A stretch of 23,391 nt of DNA from Candidatus Bathyarchaeota archaeon (GTDB lineage Archaea > Thermoproteota > Bathyarchaeia > Bathyarchaeales > Bathyarchaeaceae): the NCBI GenBank assembly GCA_003662715.1, contig QMYO01000001.1:1-23391 (forward strand). The letters run 5' to 3'. Shown here piece by piece: positions 7,753 to 15,336 of this stretch (positions are counted from its first letter, which is position 1; the number at the start of each line of letters is the position of its first letter). Under the pieces are notes generated by a model that worked only from the letters and a program-made list of their open reading frames with translations, did not search any database and was not told the origin of the DNA. Both the position numbers and the translations under genes were made by a program.

Positions 7753-7877
7753 ATGACAGAAATGGAACGCTATGAAGCTGACCTAATCGTATTATTTCAA
7801 GAGGTGAAAAAAAAGTTTTAGAACAAGCTAAAGACAGACTTCAAGACTTGAGTTGCCAATTGCAAGAGGCTAGATAG
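7753..7877 (+). pseudogene. Possible small helical ORF interrupted at an A8 run
   Basis: From ATG at 7753 the plus strand reads 22 codons, amphipathic and charged (MTEMERYEADLIVLFQEV), then runs into eight A residues at 7806-7813 and stops at once (TAG). One extra A, or a slip at the run, would continue it as LEQAKDRLQDLSCQLQEAR to a stop at 7875-7877, about 41 residues of heptad-like helix. This could be a broken gene, a slippage-dependent small protein, a sequencing indel, or chance. There is no clear ribosome binding site. The rest of the 7729-7929 spacer shows nothing else except a T-rich tail for mcm. Confidence 0.22.
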
Positions 7878-7895
7878 AATACTACAGTCATCCTT

Positions 7896-7925
7896 AGAGA
7901 GAATAAAAGAAAAGGGTTATTTCTT
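7896..7925 (-). terminator. Pyrimidine-rich tract after mcm
   Basis: Reading from the mcm stop codon on the minus strand, the RNA passes through CCCTTTTCTTTTATTCTCTC within 35 bases. T-rich tracts of this kind are typical archaeal termination sites. There is no hairpin. Confidence 0.3.
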
Positions 7926-7929
7926 AAGG

Positions 7930-9966
7930 CTAGGTCTTCTTTAGGTACCCCTCTTTTGGAGAGTATATGGTGCCCTCTTTCACCAACTGTCCTATAAGCC
8001 TCTCTGCTTCGCCCCTTATGATATCATATTCGGTTTCAAGCTTTTCCAAAAGCGCTGACTTTTCAACAATCCCTGTCTTCTTCTCCATCGAAATAATGGT
8101 GTTCAATACTACCCCTAGCTTGTCACGTAGGCTCTTAGGCTTTCCCGTCATGATTATGTCAATATCGATTTTGTGAGAGGAAATGTCGATTCCAACCTCT
8201 TCCAGAGACCGCTTCATAATAGCAATAGCGGCTTCAGCATCCTCAACAAGAACCTCTTTCCGAAACGCAACGCGAGCCCGAGCCTCAGCCAGCCTCACAA
8301 TAGACTCAAGTTGACGCGCAGTAATGGCTATAGGCGTCCCTTCAACTTCACTGGCTGAACGCATTTCCAAGTAGAAGTCTCTTAGGCGTTCTATAGCTTC
8401 TTTAGTTAACACTGGTTTGAAATTTCTTGCGTAACTAATGTATTTTCTAAGAAGATCAGGAGGTATAGGCGGCTCCGCTGGAACAGCGCCCGTCCTGTGA
8501 AGGCTCAGTATGTGCTCCGACATCTTAGTGTCCTGTTCCTTCTCCGGCATATCTCTCAGCACAAAGATAAGGTCAAATCGGGACAGAATCGTAACTGGAA
8601 GAGCTATGTTCTCCGCCACTGTTCGGTGAGGCTCATACCTACCCAAAGCGGGGTTGCCCGCAGCCAGTATCGCTGTTCTAGCATTAAGAGTTGCCACAAT
8701 TCCTCCCTTCGCCACTGAGACTGTATGCTGCTCCATAGCTTCATGTATAGCTACCCTATCCTCGGGACGCATCTTATCCATCTCATCGATGCAGGCGACA
8801 CCCTTATCCGCCAACACCAACGCCCCTGCCTCAAGAGTCATTCCACCCTGTTTCTCTCGAAGAACAGCAGCAGTTAAGCCAGCAGCCGTGGTTCCCCGAC
8901 CAGACGTGTACAAGCCACGGGGAGCAATCCTTGCCACATACTGCAAAAGCTGCGACTTGGCGGTTCCAGGGTCTCCTATCAAAAGTATGTTCATTTCTCC
9001 TCGAATTTTGATGTCAGGAAACTGTTTTGGGACACCTCCAAAAAGAAGATACATTATAGCTTCTTTAATGTGTTCATAACCATAGATGGAGGGCGCTATT
9101 GACCGAATGATTTTGCGGTGAATCCACGGGTCTCTCGCCAACTCCAATATCTGCTTTTCTTCCTCAGGTGTGGTAAGAACCGCCTCATGCTCCTTGCTTA
9201 AGACATCTATAAAGTTTGCATCCAAATGCAACCGGAAAACCCGAAGCTTTCCAACCTTGGGCAGAGCAGGAGCAGCCGCACGCACAACTCCCACCACAGA
9301 CACACTGTCTCCAGGTCTCGCTAAGTCCACAAGGTCCTTTTGAGTGAGCTTGATGTTTATCCAGCGGGGAAGCTGACCGGGAGGCAAGTTTTCAGGGCGC
9401 TCTTGAATGCGAAGGTCTTGAGAATCAATGAATGTCGATTCTTCCTGAACAAAATCGAAGGGTCCATTTCTCTTACACACTGGATTGTCACAGTTGAAAG
9501 GAGCCCTCAAAAAAGGGCTTGTTTGGTCGCGGTAACTGATTTCTCCACACCGTTTACATTTGAAAGCAGCCCGTGTCACCATGGGTCTGGCGGGTGTTGC
9601 GCGCACAACAATGCCTTCCACCATAACCAACTTTCCAATATTATCGGACCCAAGTTCTCGCAGCGGAGTGGTTACAGGCAAATTTTTGAACTGAACGCTC
9701 ACCTTTTCAATTCCTTCAGCATACTCAGGTTCTTCTATCTGCAACTGAGCTAACGCTGCGCGGTTTGCATGCTCCAAATACTCGTCTGGTCTCTCGATGA
9801 CGTTTTCCGCTAACGCTGAGTCGGTTGCCATTAGGTCTTCAAAATCCACGGTTAACGAGGTTTTTCCAGCAATAGCCATCTCAGAGATTCGTTGACGATA
9901 TTTATCGGAGGTTAGGAGGTCCTGAAAGCGTTCTTGAGGGTCTGCTGCCAACATTTCCTTCGTCAA
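7930..9966 (-). CDS. mcm: Replicative helicase MCM
   Basis: The hexameric 3'-5' replicative DNA helicase, 678 aa, normal for archaeal MCM. In order: an N-terminal domain with a zinc site from Cys137, Cys140, Cys159 and Cys164, the OB-fold region, then the AAA+ core with Walker A GDPGTAKSQL (331-340), Walker B CIDEMDKM (392-399), sensor 1 in AAGNPALGRYEP, and the arginine finger LSRFDLIF (Arg463), followed by a C-terminal winged helix ending near KEGTIYSPKEGYL. The start is TTG at 9966, well supported by GGTGGAGG seven bases upstream; an ATG four codons later is the alternative. Its start overlaps the gins23 stop by four bases (TTGA), so the two CMG partners are translationally coupled. There is no intein. 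Confidence 0.97.
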   Translation of the reverse strand: MTKEMLAADPQERFQDLLTSDKYRQRISEMAIAGKTSLTVDFEDLMATDSALAENVIERPDEYLEHANRAALAQLQIEEPEYAEGIEKVSVQFKNLPVTTPLRELGSDNIGKLVMVEGIVVRATPARPMVTRAAFKCKRCGEISYRDQTSPFLRAPFNCDNPVCKRNGPFDFVQEESTFIDSQDLRIQERPENLPPGQLPRWINIKLTQKDLVDLARPGDSVSVVGVVRAAAPALPKVGKLRVFRLHLDANFIDVLSKEHEAVLTTPEEEKQILELARDPWIHRKIIRSIAPSIYGYEHIKEAIMYLLFGGVPKQFPDIKIRGEMNILLIGDPGTAKSQLLQYVARIAPRGLYTSGRGTTAAGLTAAVLREKQGGMTLEAGALVLADKGVACIDEMDKMRPEDRVAIHEAMEQHTVSVAKGGIVATLNARTAILAAGNPALGRYEPHRTVAENIALPVTILSRFDLIFVLRDMPEKEQDTKMSEHILSLHRTGAVPAEPPIPPDLLRKYISYARNFKPVLTKEAIERLRDFYLEMRSASEVEGTPIAITARQLESIVRLAEARARVAFRKEVLVEDAEAAIAIMKRSLEEVGIDISSHKIDIDIIMTGKPKSLRDKLGVVLNTIISMEKKTGIVEKSALLEKLETEYDIIRGEAERLIGQLVKEGTIYSPKEGYLKKT

Positions 9967-10526
9967 GACTCAGCCTCCACCTTCAGAATTTTGGTTCTCC
10001 ACTCACTGATAATATCATGTAAACGTTCATAGATGGCACGCTCTTCCCTCGTCAGATTCTTAAGGAACTGGTTTGTTTGAGCAGGAGCTGAGGCTAATGA
10101 AACTATCTTTTTCAGTCTACAATTCACGATATCACGGGAAAGCCGCGACGCTCTATCATATTCCTTCATTTTCTCAGGGTTTTTAACCGCATCTTCCTTT
10201 AGGCGAGAAAGGTAACGTCGCAATCTAGGATAGAAATCTTCTAGTAATGGGGCGAATTGTTTAACTGATTGAACGCGCTCTTTCCAATGAAGCTTATGCA
10301 GTTTCACAGCGTCCAACAATTCTTCATCTCGAATATGCGCTATCCCCGCCTTTTCCAGCTCATCAGCTATCCAAAACTTGACTTCGTATTCTTTTCCTTC
10401 CTGAAAGGCTTCAGTTTTCAAGCCTACCAGTTCAATTTCGGGACAAGTTCTGTTCACAACAATTTTGACAGGCGTATTTTCGAATACAAAATCTTCATCT
10501 TTTATGGATGTTCTTGTTATCAACAC
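9963..10526 (-). CDS. gins23: GINS complex subunit, Gins23 type
   Basis: A subunit of the archaeal GINS complex, which joins MCM and a Cdc45/GAN-like nuclease in the replicative helicase assembly. The 187-aa protein has a short beta-rich B domain first (about residues 1-60, ending in KFWIADELEKAGIAHI, matching the conserved W-A-x-L-x-x-x-G-x-A signature), followed by the long helical A domain. B-before-A order is the Gins23 arrangement; Gins51 has the reverse. Adjacency to mcm in one operon is the arrangement known from Sulfolobus. The start is GTG at 10526, with TTG at 10523 as the alternative; both follow a GGGGG ribosome binding site. A good TATA candidate lies about 55 bases upstream. Confidence 0.88.
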   Translation of the reverse strand: MLITRTSIKDEDFVFENTPVKIVVNRTCPEIELVGLKTEAFQEGKEYEVKFWIADELEKAGIAHIRDEELLDAVKLHKLHWKERVQSVKQFAPLLEDFYPRLRRYLSRLKEDAVKNPEKMKEYDRASRLSRDIVNCRLKKIVSLASAPAQTNQFLKNLTREERAIYERLHDIISEWRTKILKVEAES

Positions 10527-10580
10527 TTTGCCCCCTACACGATAGAAGTCTTCTTTCTAACAGTTAGATATGGCTGTTGG

Positions 10581-10588
10581 ATATAAAA
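10581..10588 (-). promoter_or_regulatory. Putative TATA box for the gins23-mcm operon
   Basis: On the minus strand this reads TTTTATAT, close to the archaeal TATA consensus. It would place transcription start near 10555, leaving a leader of about 30 bases with the GGGGG ribosome binding site. Confidence 0.5.
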
Positions 10589-10648
10589 TCTAATGTCAAA
10601 AGGAAAACATGTTAAAATTTAGGCTAAAATGGTTTATTTCATTGGTGG

Positions 10649-10677
10649 AGACGTAACATTTAAAAGGTTCAACGTCT
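10649..10677 (+). promoter_or_regulatory. TATA box flanked by a 6-bp inverted repeat, before the 40-aa ORF and gdhA
   Basis: ATTTAAAA at 10658-10665 is the best TATA candidate for the plus-strand genes. It is bracketed by AGACGT (10649-10654) and its reverse complement ACGTCT (10672-10677). A dyad centred on a TATA box is the geometry of many archaeal repressor sites, so this is a candidate operator controlling gdhA. The repeat is exact but short and could be chance. Confidence 0.35.
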
Positions 10678-10722
10678 GTTACCCAACTCACTAGGTTTAC
10701 AAACGTAAAGATTGGTGAAAAA

Positions 10723-10845
10723 ATGCCAGAACGAGTCCACAGAGGCTCCATACCTAAATGCCAAGTCCCCATGCGAGCATTACCAGAAGTCCAGACGATA
10801 CGAACTCATGGAATCATCACTTCTAGTGATATAGGGGACAGATAA
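10723..10845 (+). CDS. Candidate small protein, 40 aa, upstream of gdhA
   Basis: ATG to TAA gives 40 codons in what would otherwise be an empty 336-base gap. The segment is clearly richer in G+C than the A/T-rich promoter just before it and uses codons like those of the neighbours. The product starts MPERVHRGSIPKCQVP and ends ITSSDIGDR, with one Cys and no hydrophobic segment. GGTGA precedes the ATG by five bases. It lies downstream of the predicted promoter and 17 bases before gdhA, so it would be co-transcribed with gdhA and might act as a leader or upstream regulatory ORF. I do not recognise a family; coding status is uncertain. Confidence 0.4.
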   Translation: MPERVHRGSIPKCQVPMRALPEVQTIRTHGIITSSDIGDR

Positions 10846-10862
10846 CTGATCCATGAGGTGCT

Positions 10863-12170
10863 ATGAGATTGGCGGAAAGTGTTTCTGAATACAGCAAAGT
10901 CGACAAGATTTTACACACTTTCGCTGGGCACGCACGTGCTTTGGACGTTGCTCTAGAGCAGTTAAGGGTCACTGCAGAAAAGATAAATTTAGACCCAGCT
11001 ATTCATGAGATGCTTAAGTATCCGAAGCGTTCACTTATTGTTTCAATTCCCATAAAGCTTGACAACGGCAAAGTCAGCGTTTTCATGGGGTGCCGCGTCC
11101 AGCATAACGGTGCACGAGGACCCTTCAAAGGAGGCATACGCTATCATCCAGATGTCACTTTAGACGAAGTCACAGCCCTAGCTATGTGGATGACTTGGAA
11201 ATGCGCAGTTGTAGATGTTCCCTACGGCGGCGCCAAAGGCGGGATATCTTGTAATCCAAAAGAAATGTCAAAGGCAGAGCTGGAACGCTTAACAAGACGG
11301 TACACCAATGCGATTCTAGATATTATGGGGCCTTTACAAGACATCCCTGCTCCTGATGTTTACACAGACGCCCAAGTTATGGCTTGGATCATGGATACCT
11401 ACAGTCAATTTAAAGGTCATAAGGTGCCAGAATGTGTCACTGGGAAGCCCATTATTCTAGGAGGCTCCGAAGGTAGGACTGAAGCAACTGCCCGTGGCGT
11501 ACTTATTTGTGGGAGAGAGGCCATTAACTGTCTAGGCATGAAAATGAAGGGTGCAACAGTGGCAGTGCAAGGTTTCGGAAATGTCGGCTGGAACGCTGCG
11601 AAAATAGCCTACGACATGGGATGCAAAATCATTGCAGTTAGCGATTCAAGAGGCGGAATATACTGCAAAAGGGGCTTAAACCCCTATAAGGTTTATGAAC
11701 ATAAAAAGAAAAACGGTTCCGTCGTCACCTACAAAGGATGCGAGAACATAACAAATGAGGAGTTGTTAGAATTAGAATGCGACATTTTGATTCTTGCGGC
11801 TTTGGAAAATCAGATAACGAAAGCTAATGCGGTAAACATAAAAGCGAAAATTGTTGCTGAAGGAGCTAACGGACCTACAACCACCGAGGCTGACAGAATA
11901 CTTTACGAAAAAGGCGTCTTCTCTGTGCCAGATATACTTGCTAACGCAGGCGGTGTTACGGTAAGTTACTACGAGTGGGTACAAAACCTCAATCGAGAAC
12001 ATTGGTCTTTAGAAGAAGTAAACCGTAAACTGGAGAAAAAAATGGTTAAGTCTTTCAACGACGTTTACGAGCTAGCAAAGAAAGAAAAATCAGACATGCG
12101 AACTGCTGCATTGATGTTAGGCATTGGAAGGGTAGGCGAAGCCATAAAAACACTGGGCATATGGCCATAG
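10863..12170 (+). CDS. gdhA: Glutamate dehydrogenase (Glu/Leu/Phe/Val family)
   Basis: Reversible oxidative deamination of glutamate to 2-oxoglutarate and ammonia. The 435 aa length is typical of hexameric archaeal GDH. The N-terminal substrate domain has GPFKGGIRYHP (Lys89) and VDVPYGGAKGGI with the catalytic Lys125, followed by IPAPDVYTD. The Rossmann domain has GFGNVG at 237-242. The C-terminal region has AEGANGPTT and PDILANAGGVTVSYYEW, both family signatures. The start is ATG at 10863, following GAGGTG. The gene stands alone or follows the 40-codon ORF; it converges on hdrA, leaving a 58-base gap with a T-rich stretch. Cofactor preference cannot be read reliably; an Asp (261) follows the second Rossmann strand. 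Confidence 0.95.
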   Translation: MRLAESVSEYSKVDKILHTFAGHARALDVALEQLRVTAEKINLDPAIHEMLKYPKRSLIVSIPIKLDNGKVSVFMGCRVQHNGARGPFKGGIRYHPDVTLDEVTALAMWMTWKCAVVDVPYGGAKGGISCNPKEMSKAELERLTRRYTNAILDIMGPLQDIPAPDVYTDAQVMAWIMDTYSQFKGHKVPECVTGKPIILGGSEGRTEATARGVLICGREAINCLGMKMKGATVAVQGFGNVGWNAAKIAYDMGCKIIAVSDSRGGIYCKRGLNPYKVYEHKKKNGSVVTYKGCENITNEELLELECDILILAALENQITKANAVNIKAKIVAEGANGPTTTEADRILYEKGVFSVPDILANAGGVTVSYYEWVQNLNREHWSLEEVNRKLEKKMVKSFNDVYELAKKEKSDMRTAALMLGIGRVGEAIKTLGIWP

Positions 12171-12182
12171 CAGCCCCAACAC

Positions 12183-12195
12183 ATTCTATTTTTAT
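12183..12195 (+). terminator. T-rich tract after gdhA
   Basis: CATTCTATTTTTA follows the gdhA stop by about 13 bases in the short spacer between convergent genes, suitable for archaeal T-run termination. Confidence 0.3.
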
Positions 12196-12228
12196 GTGCA
12201 CATTATACCATCAAAGATAGATTCTTCG

Positions 12229-14676
12229 CTACTGCACCATTGTTTTATCATTCTTTGGGCTAAACGCTGCGACGGTTTTTTCTATTTCTTCTCTATCCAC
12301 TTTGTCTATGATTTCTTGCATTTCCTTGATTTTCGACGCGAATCTTTCTCCTTCAGCCGCACTTATCCACGCCAGTTGCAAACGGTCCTTGTTCAGCCCT
12401 AATCTTTCCATCTTCTTCCATAACTTTTCGATTCTTCGTTTGGTTTGGTAGTTGGCATTTATGTAATGGCAATCGCCTAAGTGGCAGCCTGCAACCAGCA
12501 CCGCGGCTGCTCCTCTCTGAAAGGCTCTTTCAACAAATTTTGGAGACACCCTACCTGAACACATGGTTCGGATGATGCGTACGCTGGGCGGATACTGCAT
12601 TCTGCTTACTCCTGCAAAATCAGCTCCAGCATAGGAGCACCAGTTGCAACAGAAAGCAACAATCTTCTTGTCAGCGTCTTCTTCAGTTGCAGCGTCAATC
12701 TGCGCATAAATCTGCTCATCAGTGAAATGCCTCATCGTGATTGCTCCAAACGGACACTCAGCACCACAAGTGCCACATCCAGCACACGCCGCCTCTATCA
12801 CCTCAGTTCTCTTCAACTCCTTATCTACGGTAATGGCGTTATAAGGACAAACTCGGGCACAAAGCCCGCAAACTCTGCAGTTTTCTAAGTTTATAATCGG
12901 CGTGATTGCCTCGACTGTTACTTTGCCCTGCGCCATCAGAATGCTCGCTCGAGCGGCTGCAGCGCTAGCCTGCGTCACACTGTCCTTAATATCTTTAGGA
13001 GATTCTGCGCAGCCAGCGAAGAATACTCCTCCGGTTGGTGCATCTACGGGCCGCAGTTTTGGGTGAGCCTCCATGAAAAATCCATCTGAAGTTCTAGACA
13101 GAGTGAGAAAACGTTGAATTACGTCGCTGTCCTGTCTAGGCTCAATGCCTATGGATAGGATCACCATTCCAACATTGACTTCATATAACTCTTGGCGCAG
13201 CGTGTTCTCTCCAATCAGAATCAGGTTGTTTGTGTTTTTGTCTTCAACAATTTCCGCCGGTAAACCACGAATAAATATCACACCTTCTTCCTTCGCTCTT
13301 TTGTACAGTTCCTCAAAGCCTTTTCCGAACGCTCTTATGTCCACGTAGAAAACGTAGATTTCTGTGTCTGGCCAATGCTCCTTTATAAGAAGGGCATCCT
13401 TAATTGTGTTCATACAACATACGTTGCTACAGTAAAAGTGTTCTGCTCTCTTAGAACGAGAACCAACGCATTGGATAAAGGCTACCGTCTTTGGAATCTG
13501 CAGATCACTTGGTCGAATCAGATGACCACCAGATGGACCGCCCGCATTTATTAATCGCTCAAACTCTAGAGAGGTGATGACGTTTGGGAACTTCGTGTAC
13601 CCGTACTCTGATAATGAGGATGGATCAAAAACATCGGCTCCTGTGGCAACGATGATTGTGCCCACCTCCAACTCCACGATTTCGGGTAACATATTGAAAT
13701 TTATAGCGTGTTTTTCGCAAGCATTCATGCATCTCTCGCAAACAATAAAAGATTCATTTAGGCAAAGGTTTCGATCAATGATGTATGTGGAGGGCACTGC
13801 TTGAGCAAATGGCGAGTAGATTGCATGTCTTGTTGCTAAACCAAGGTCGAATTCGTTTGGCGCTATTATAGGACATACAGATGCGCATTCGCCGCAGGCG
13901 GTGCATTCCTTTGTGACATATCGAGGTTTCTTTAGCACTTTTACTTTGAAGTTTCCGATGTATCCGTTGACCTCGGTGACTTCGCTATTCGTTAACAATT
14001 CAATGTTTGGATGCCTACCCACATCCGACATCTTTGGTGCTAAGATGCATATGGAGCAGTCCATTGTTGGAAAAGTCTTGTCAATTTGTGCCATTCTTCC
14101 GCCTATGCTGGGCTCCTTTTCCACAAGATACACTTTATAGCCGATGTCAGCTAGGTCGAGTGCCGCCTGAATGCCTGCAACGCCTCCACCAATAACCAAA
14201 GCTTTTCGAGTTACAGGAACCACAAGCTCCTCTTGGGGCTGAAGTAATGCTGCTTTTGCAACTGCCATCCTAACTAAATCCTTAGCTTTTTTCGTGGCTT
14301 CTTCCTTATCGTAGAGATGTACCCAGCTGCAGTGCTCCCGTATATTTGCCATCTCAAAAAGATACTTGTTTAAACCCGCCTCTTCACAAGCTTTCCTAAA
14401 AGTTGGCTCATGAAGACGAGGCGAACAAGAAGCTACAACAACCCGATTCAGCCTATACTCTCTGATGTCATTCTTGATCATTTCCTGCCCCGGATCTGAA
14501 CAAGTGTACCGATTATCTTTCGCGAGCACAACATGAGGAAGAGTAGCCGCAAACCTCGCTACTTCCTCACAGTCAACGGAACCCGCTATGTTTAAGCCGC
14601 AGTGACACACATACACACCTATCCTAATTTCCTCATTAGGTTTGAGTTTGGATTGCGGTGTTTGCGTATCGGTCAC
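12229..14676 (-). CDS. hdrA: HdrA-MvhD fusion: flavin/iron-sulfur heterodisulfide reductase-like subunit
   Basis: An 815-residue soluble electron-transfer protein. In order: an N-terminal HdrA Cys-rich region (VCHCGLN, then VASCSPRLHE); an FAD-binding Rossmann motif GGGVAG at 163-168 with GGRMAQIDKTFP and the CSIC motif at 207-210; a ferredoxin site (Cys258, 261, 264, 268); a further Cys group at 305-320; two C-terminal 4Fe-4S sites (Cys600-610 and 631-641); and from about 671 an MvhD/FrhD-like domain (FCCNWCSYAGAD, Cys706, and GCHLGDCHY with Cys731/736). HdrA is the flavin bifurcation site and MvhD the electron bridge to a hydrogenase or other donor (family knowledge). The GTG start overlaps the stop of the 41-codon ORF by four bases (GTGA) and has no ribosome binding site at the right distance, so coupling is likely. 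It is the last gene of the cdhA operon. Confidence 0.92.
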   Translation of the reverse strand: MTDTQTPQSKLKPNEEIRIGVYVCHCGLNIAGSVDCEEVARFAATLPHVVLAKDNRYTCSDPGQEMIKNDIREYRLNRVVVASCSPRLHEPTFRKACEEAGLNKYLFEMANIREHCSWVHLYDKEEATKKAKDLVRMAVAKAALLQPQEELVVPVTRKALVIGGGVAGIQAALDLADIGYKVYLVEKEPSIGGRMAQIDKTFPTMDCSICILAPKMSDVGRHPNIELLTNSEVTEVNGYIGNFKVKVLKKPRYVTKECTACGECASVCPIIAPNEFDLGLATRHAIYSPFAQAVPSTYIIDRNLCLNESFIVCERCMNACEKHAINFNMLPEIVELEVGTIIVATGADVFDPSSLSEYGYTKFPNVITSLEFERLINAGGPSGGHLIRPSDLQIPKTVAFIQCVGSRSKRAEHFYCSNVCCMNTIKDALLIKEHWPDTEIYVFYVDIRAFGKGFEELYKRAKEEGVIFIRGLPAEIVEDKNTNNLILIGENTLRQELYEVNVGMVILSIGIEPRQDSDVIQRFLTLSRTSDGFFMEAHPKLRPVDAPTGGVFFAGCAESPKDIKDSVTQASAAAARASILMAQGKVTVEAITPIINLENCRVCGLCARVCPYNAITVDKELKRTEVIEAACAGCGTCGAECPFGAITMRHFTDEQIYAQIDAATEEDADKKIVAFCCNWCSYAGADFAGVSRMQYPPSVRIIRTMCSGRVSPKFVERAFQRGAAAVLVAGCHLGDCHYINANYQTKRRIEKLWKKMERLGLNKDRLQLAWISAAEGERFASKIKEMQEIIDKVDREEIEKTVAAFSPKNDKTMVQ

Positions 14677-14798
14677 CTTGATATCATTCTACTGATTTCT
14701 TGGTTGAATCTGAGAACGTCGCTTTTGAAGTTTGTTTCTGGAAGTCTCATTAAACTTTCTAACATTTTTGTTTCCCTCTTAGTTGTTGACGTTCTCAT
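14673..14798 (-). CDS. Small ORF, 41 aa, coupled between cdhB and hdrA
   Basis: Reading the minus strand, the ATG at 14798 overlaps the cdhB stop as ATGA, and the TGA at 14675-14673 overlaps the hdrA GTG as GTGA. Both ends therefore show the 4-base overlap of a coupled operon, and GGGAG lies five bases before the ATG. The product is basic and helical, begins MRTSTTKRETKMLESLM, ends ISRMISR, and has no Cys and no membrane segment. It fills the whole 118-base gap between the two genes. I do not recognise it. It could be a small assembly or docking subunit for the CODH-Hdr complex, or the N-terminal stump of a lost HdrC-like subunit (speculation). Confidence 0.6.
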   Translation of the reverse strand: MRTSTTKRETKMLESLMRLPETNFKSDVLRFNQEISRMISR

Positions 14799-15334
14799 TT
14801 TTCTCCCAGTTCACTTATGATCACTTTAAGGCATTCAATCCAATATTCCAAGGAAAGATTTGAAAAGGAACATGTTGCATGAGGCTGATAAAACCTACCT
14901 AAACTTATAGTCGTAAGGTCTGGCGAAAAGTGTTTAAGCGAGGACAAAATCGTCCACTCCATGTAATAGGGGATTCCCACAAACAATGCTAGATCATACT
15001 GCCCCTTGCCATCCAACCCCTTCCACTCCGGGTCTTGAAGTCTATTGGCGATATCCATCAGGGACATCCAAGTTGCGGGCTGAAAGCCTCTTTTAACAAA
15101 CTCACCAAATATGTGAGCCGTAGCTACCACGGGAATCTCCACGGTCTTAGCCATTTGAATAATATAATCAATTACCTTTTCTTCACCTAAGCTGGTGTTG
15201 ACAATCTCGTGTCCAACAATAAGGATTGGACGCTTCGCCATCTTTACCTTAGTGGCAACGACTTCTGGCTTTGCAAATACAAGGGCTTTCTTTGGACCTG
15301 GAATCTCTGCTTTCTGCCAAGGTACCGCACTCAT
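14795..15334 (-). CDS. cdhB: CODH/acetyl-CoA decarbonylase epsilon subunit
   Basis: The epsilon subunit that binds the CdhA dimer in the archaeal ACDS complex and is thought to help exchange electrons or flavin with CODH. The product of 179 aa is normal for CdhB. It has a Rossmann-like fold of the DHS-type NAD/FAD-binding superfamily: the AKRPILIVGHEI strand-turn, PVVATAHIFGEFVKRGF, YDLALFVGIPYY, and the terminal LTTISLGRFYQPHATCSF. The frame extends back to 15403, but I chose ATG at 15334: it follows GGAAGGAGTG, starts MSAVPWQKAEIPGPK as expected for CdhB, and lies two bases after the cdhA stop instead of overlapping cdhA by 67 bases. Its stop overlaps the start of the 41-codon ORF. Confidence 0.9.
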   Translation of the reverse strand: MSAVPWQKAEIPGPKKALVFAKPEVVATKVKMAKRPILIVGHEIVNTSLGEEKVIDYIIQMAKTVEIPVVATAHIFGEFVKRGFQPATWMSLMDIANRLQDPEWKGLDGKGQYDLALFVGIPYYMEWTILSSLKHFSPDLTTISLGRFYQPHATCSFSNLSLEYWIECLKVIISELGEK

Positions 15335-15336
15335 GT

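Noticed and set aside
8654..9079. Plus-strand ORF of 141 codons inside mcm
   Set aside because: It is antisense to the highly conserved AAA+ core of MCM, has no ribosome binding site and shows no recognisable domain; an opposite-strand shadow.
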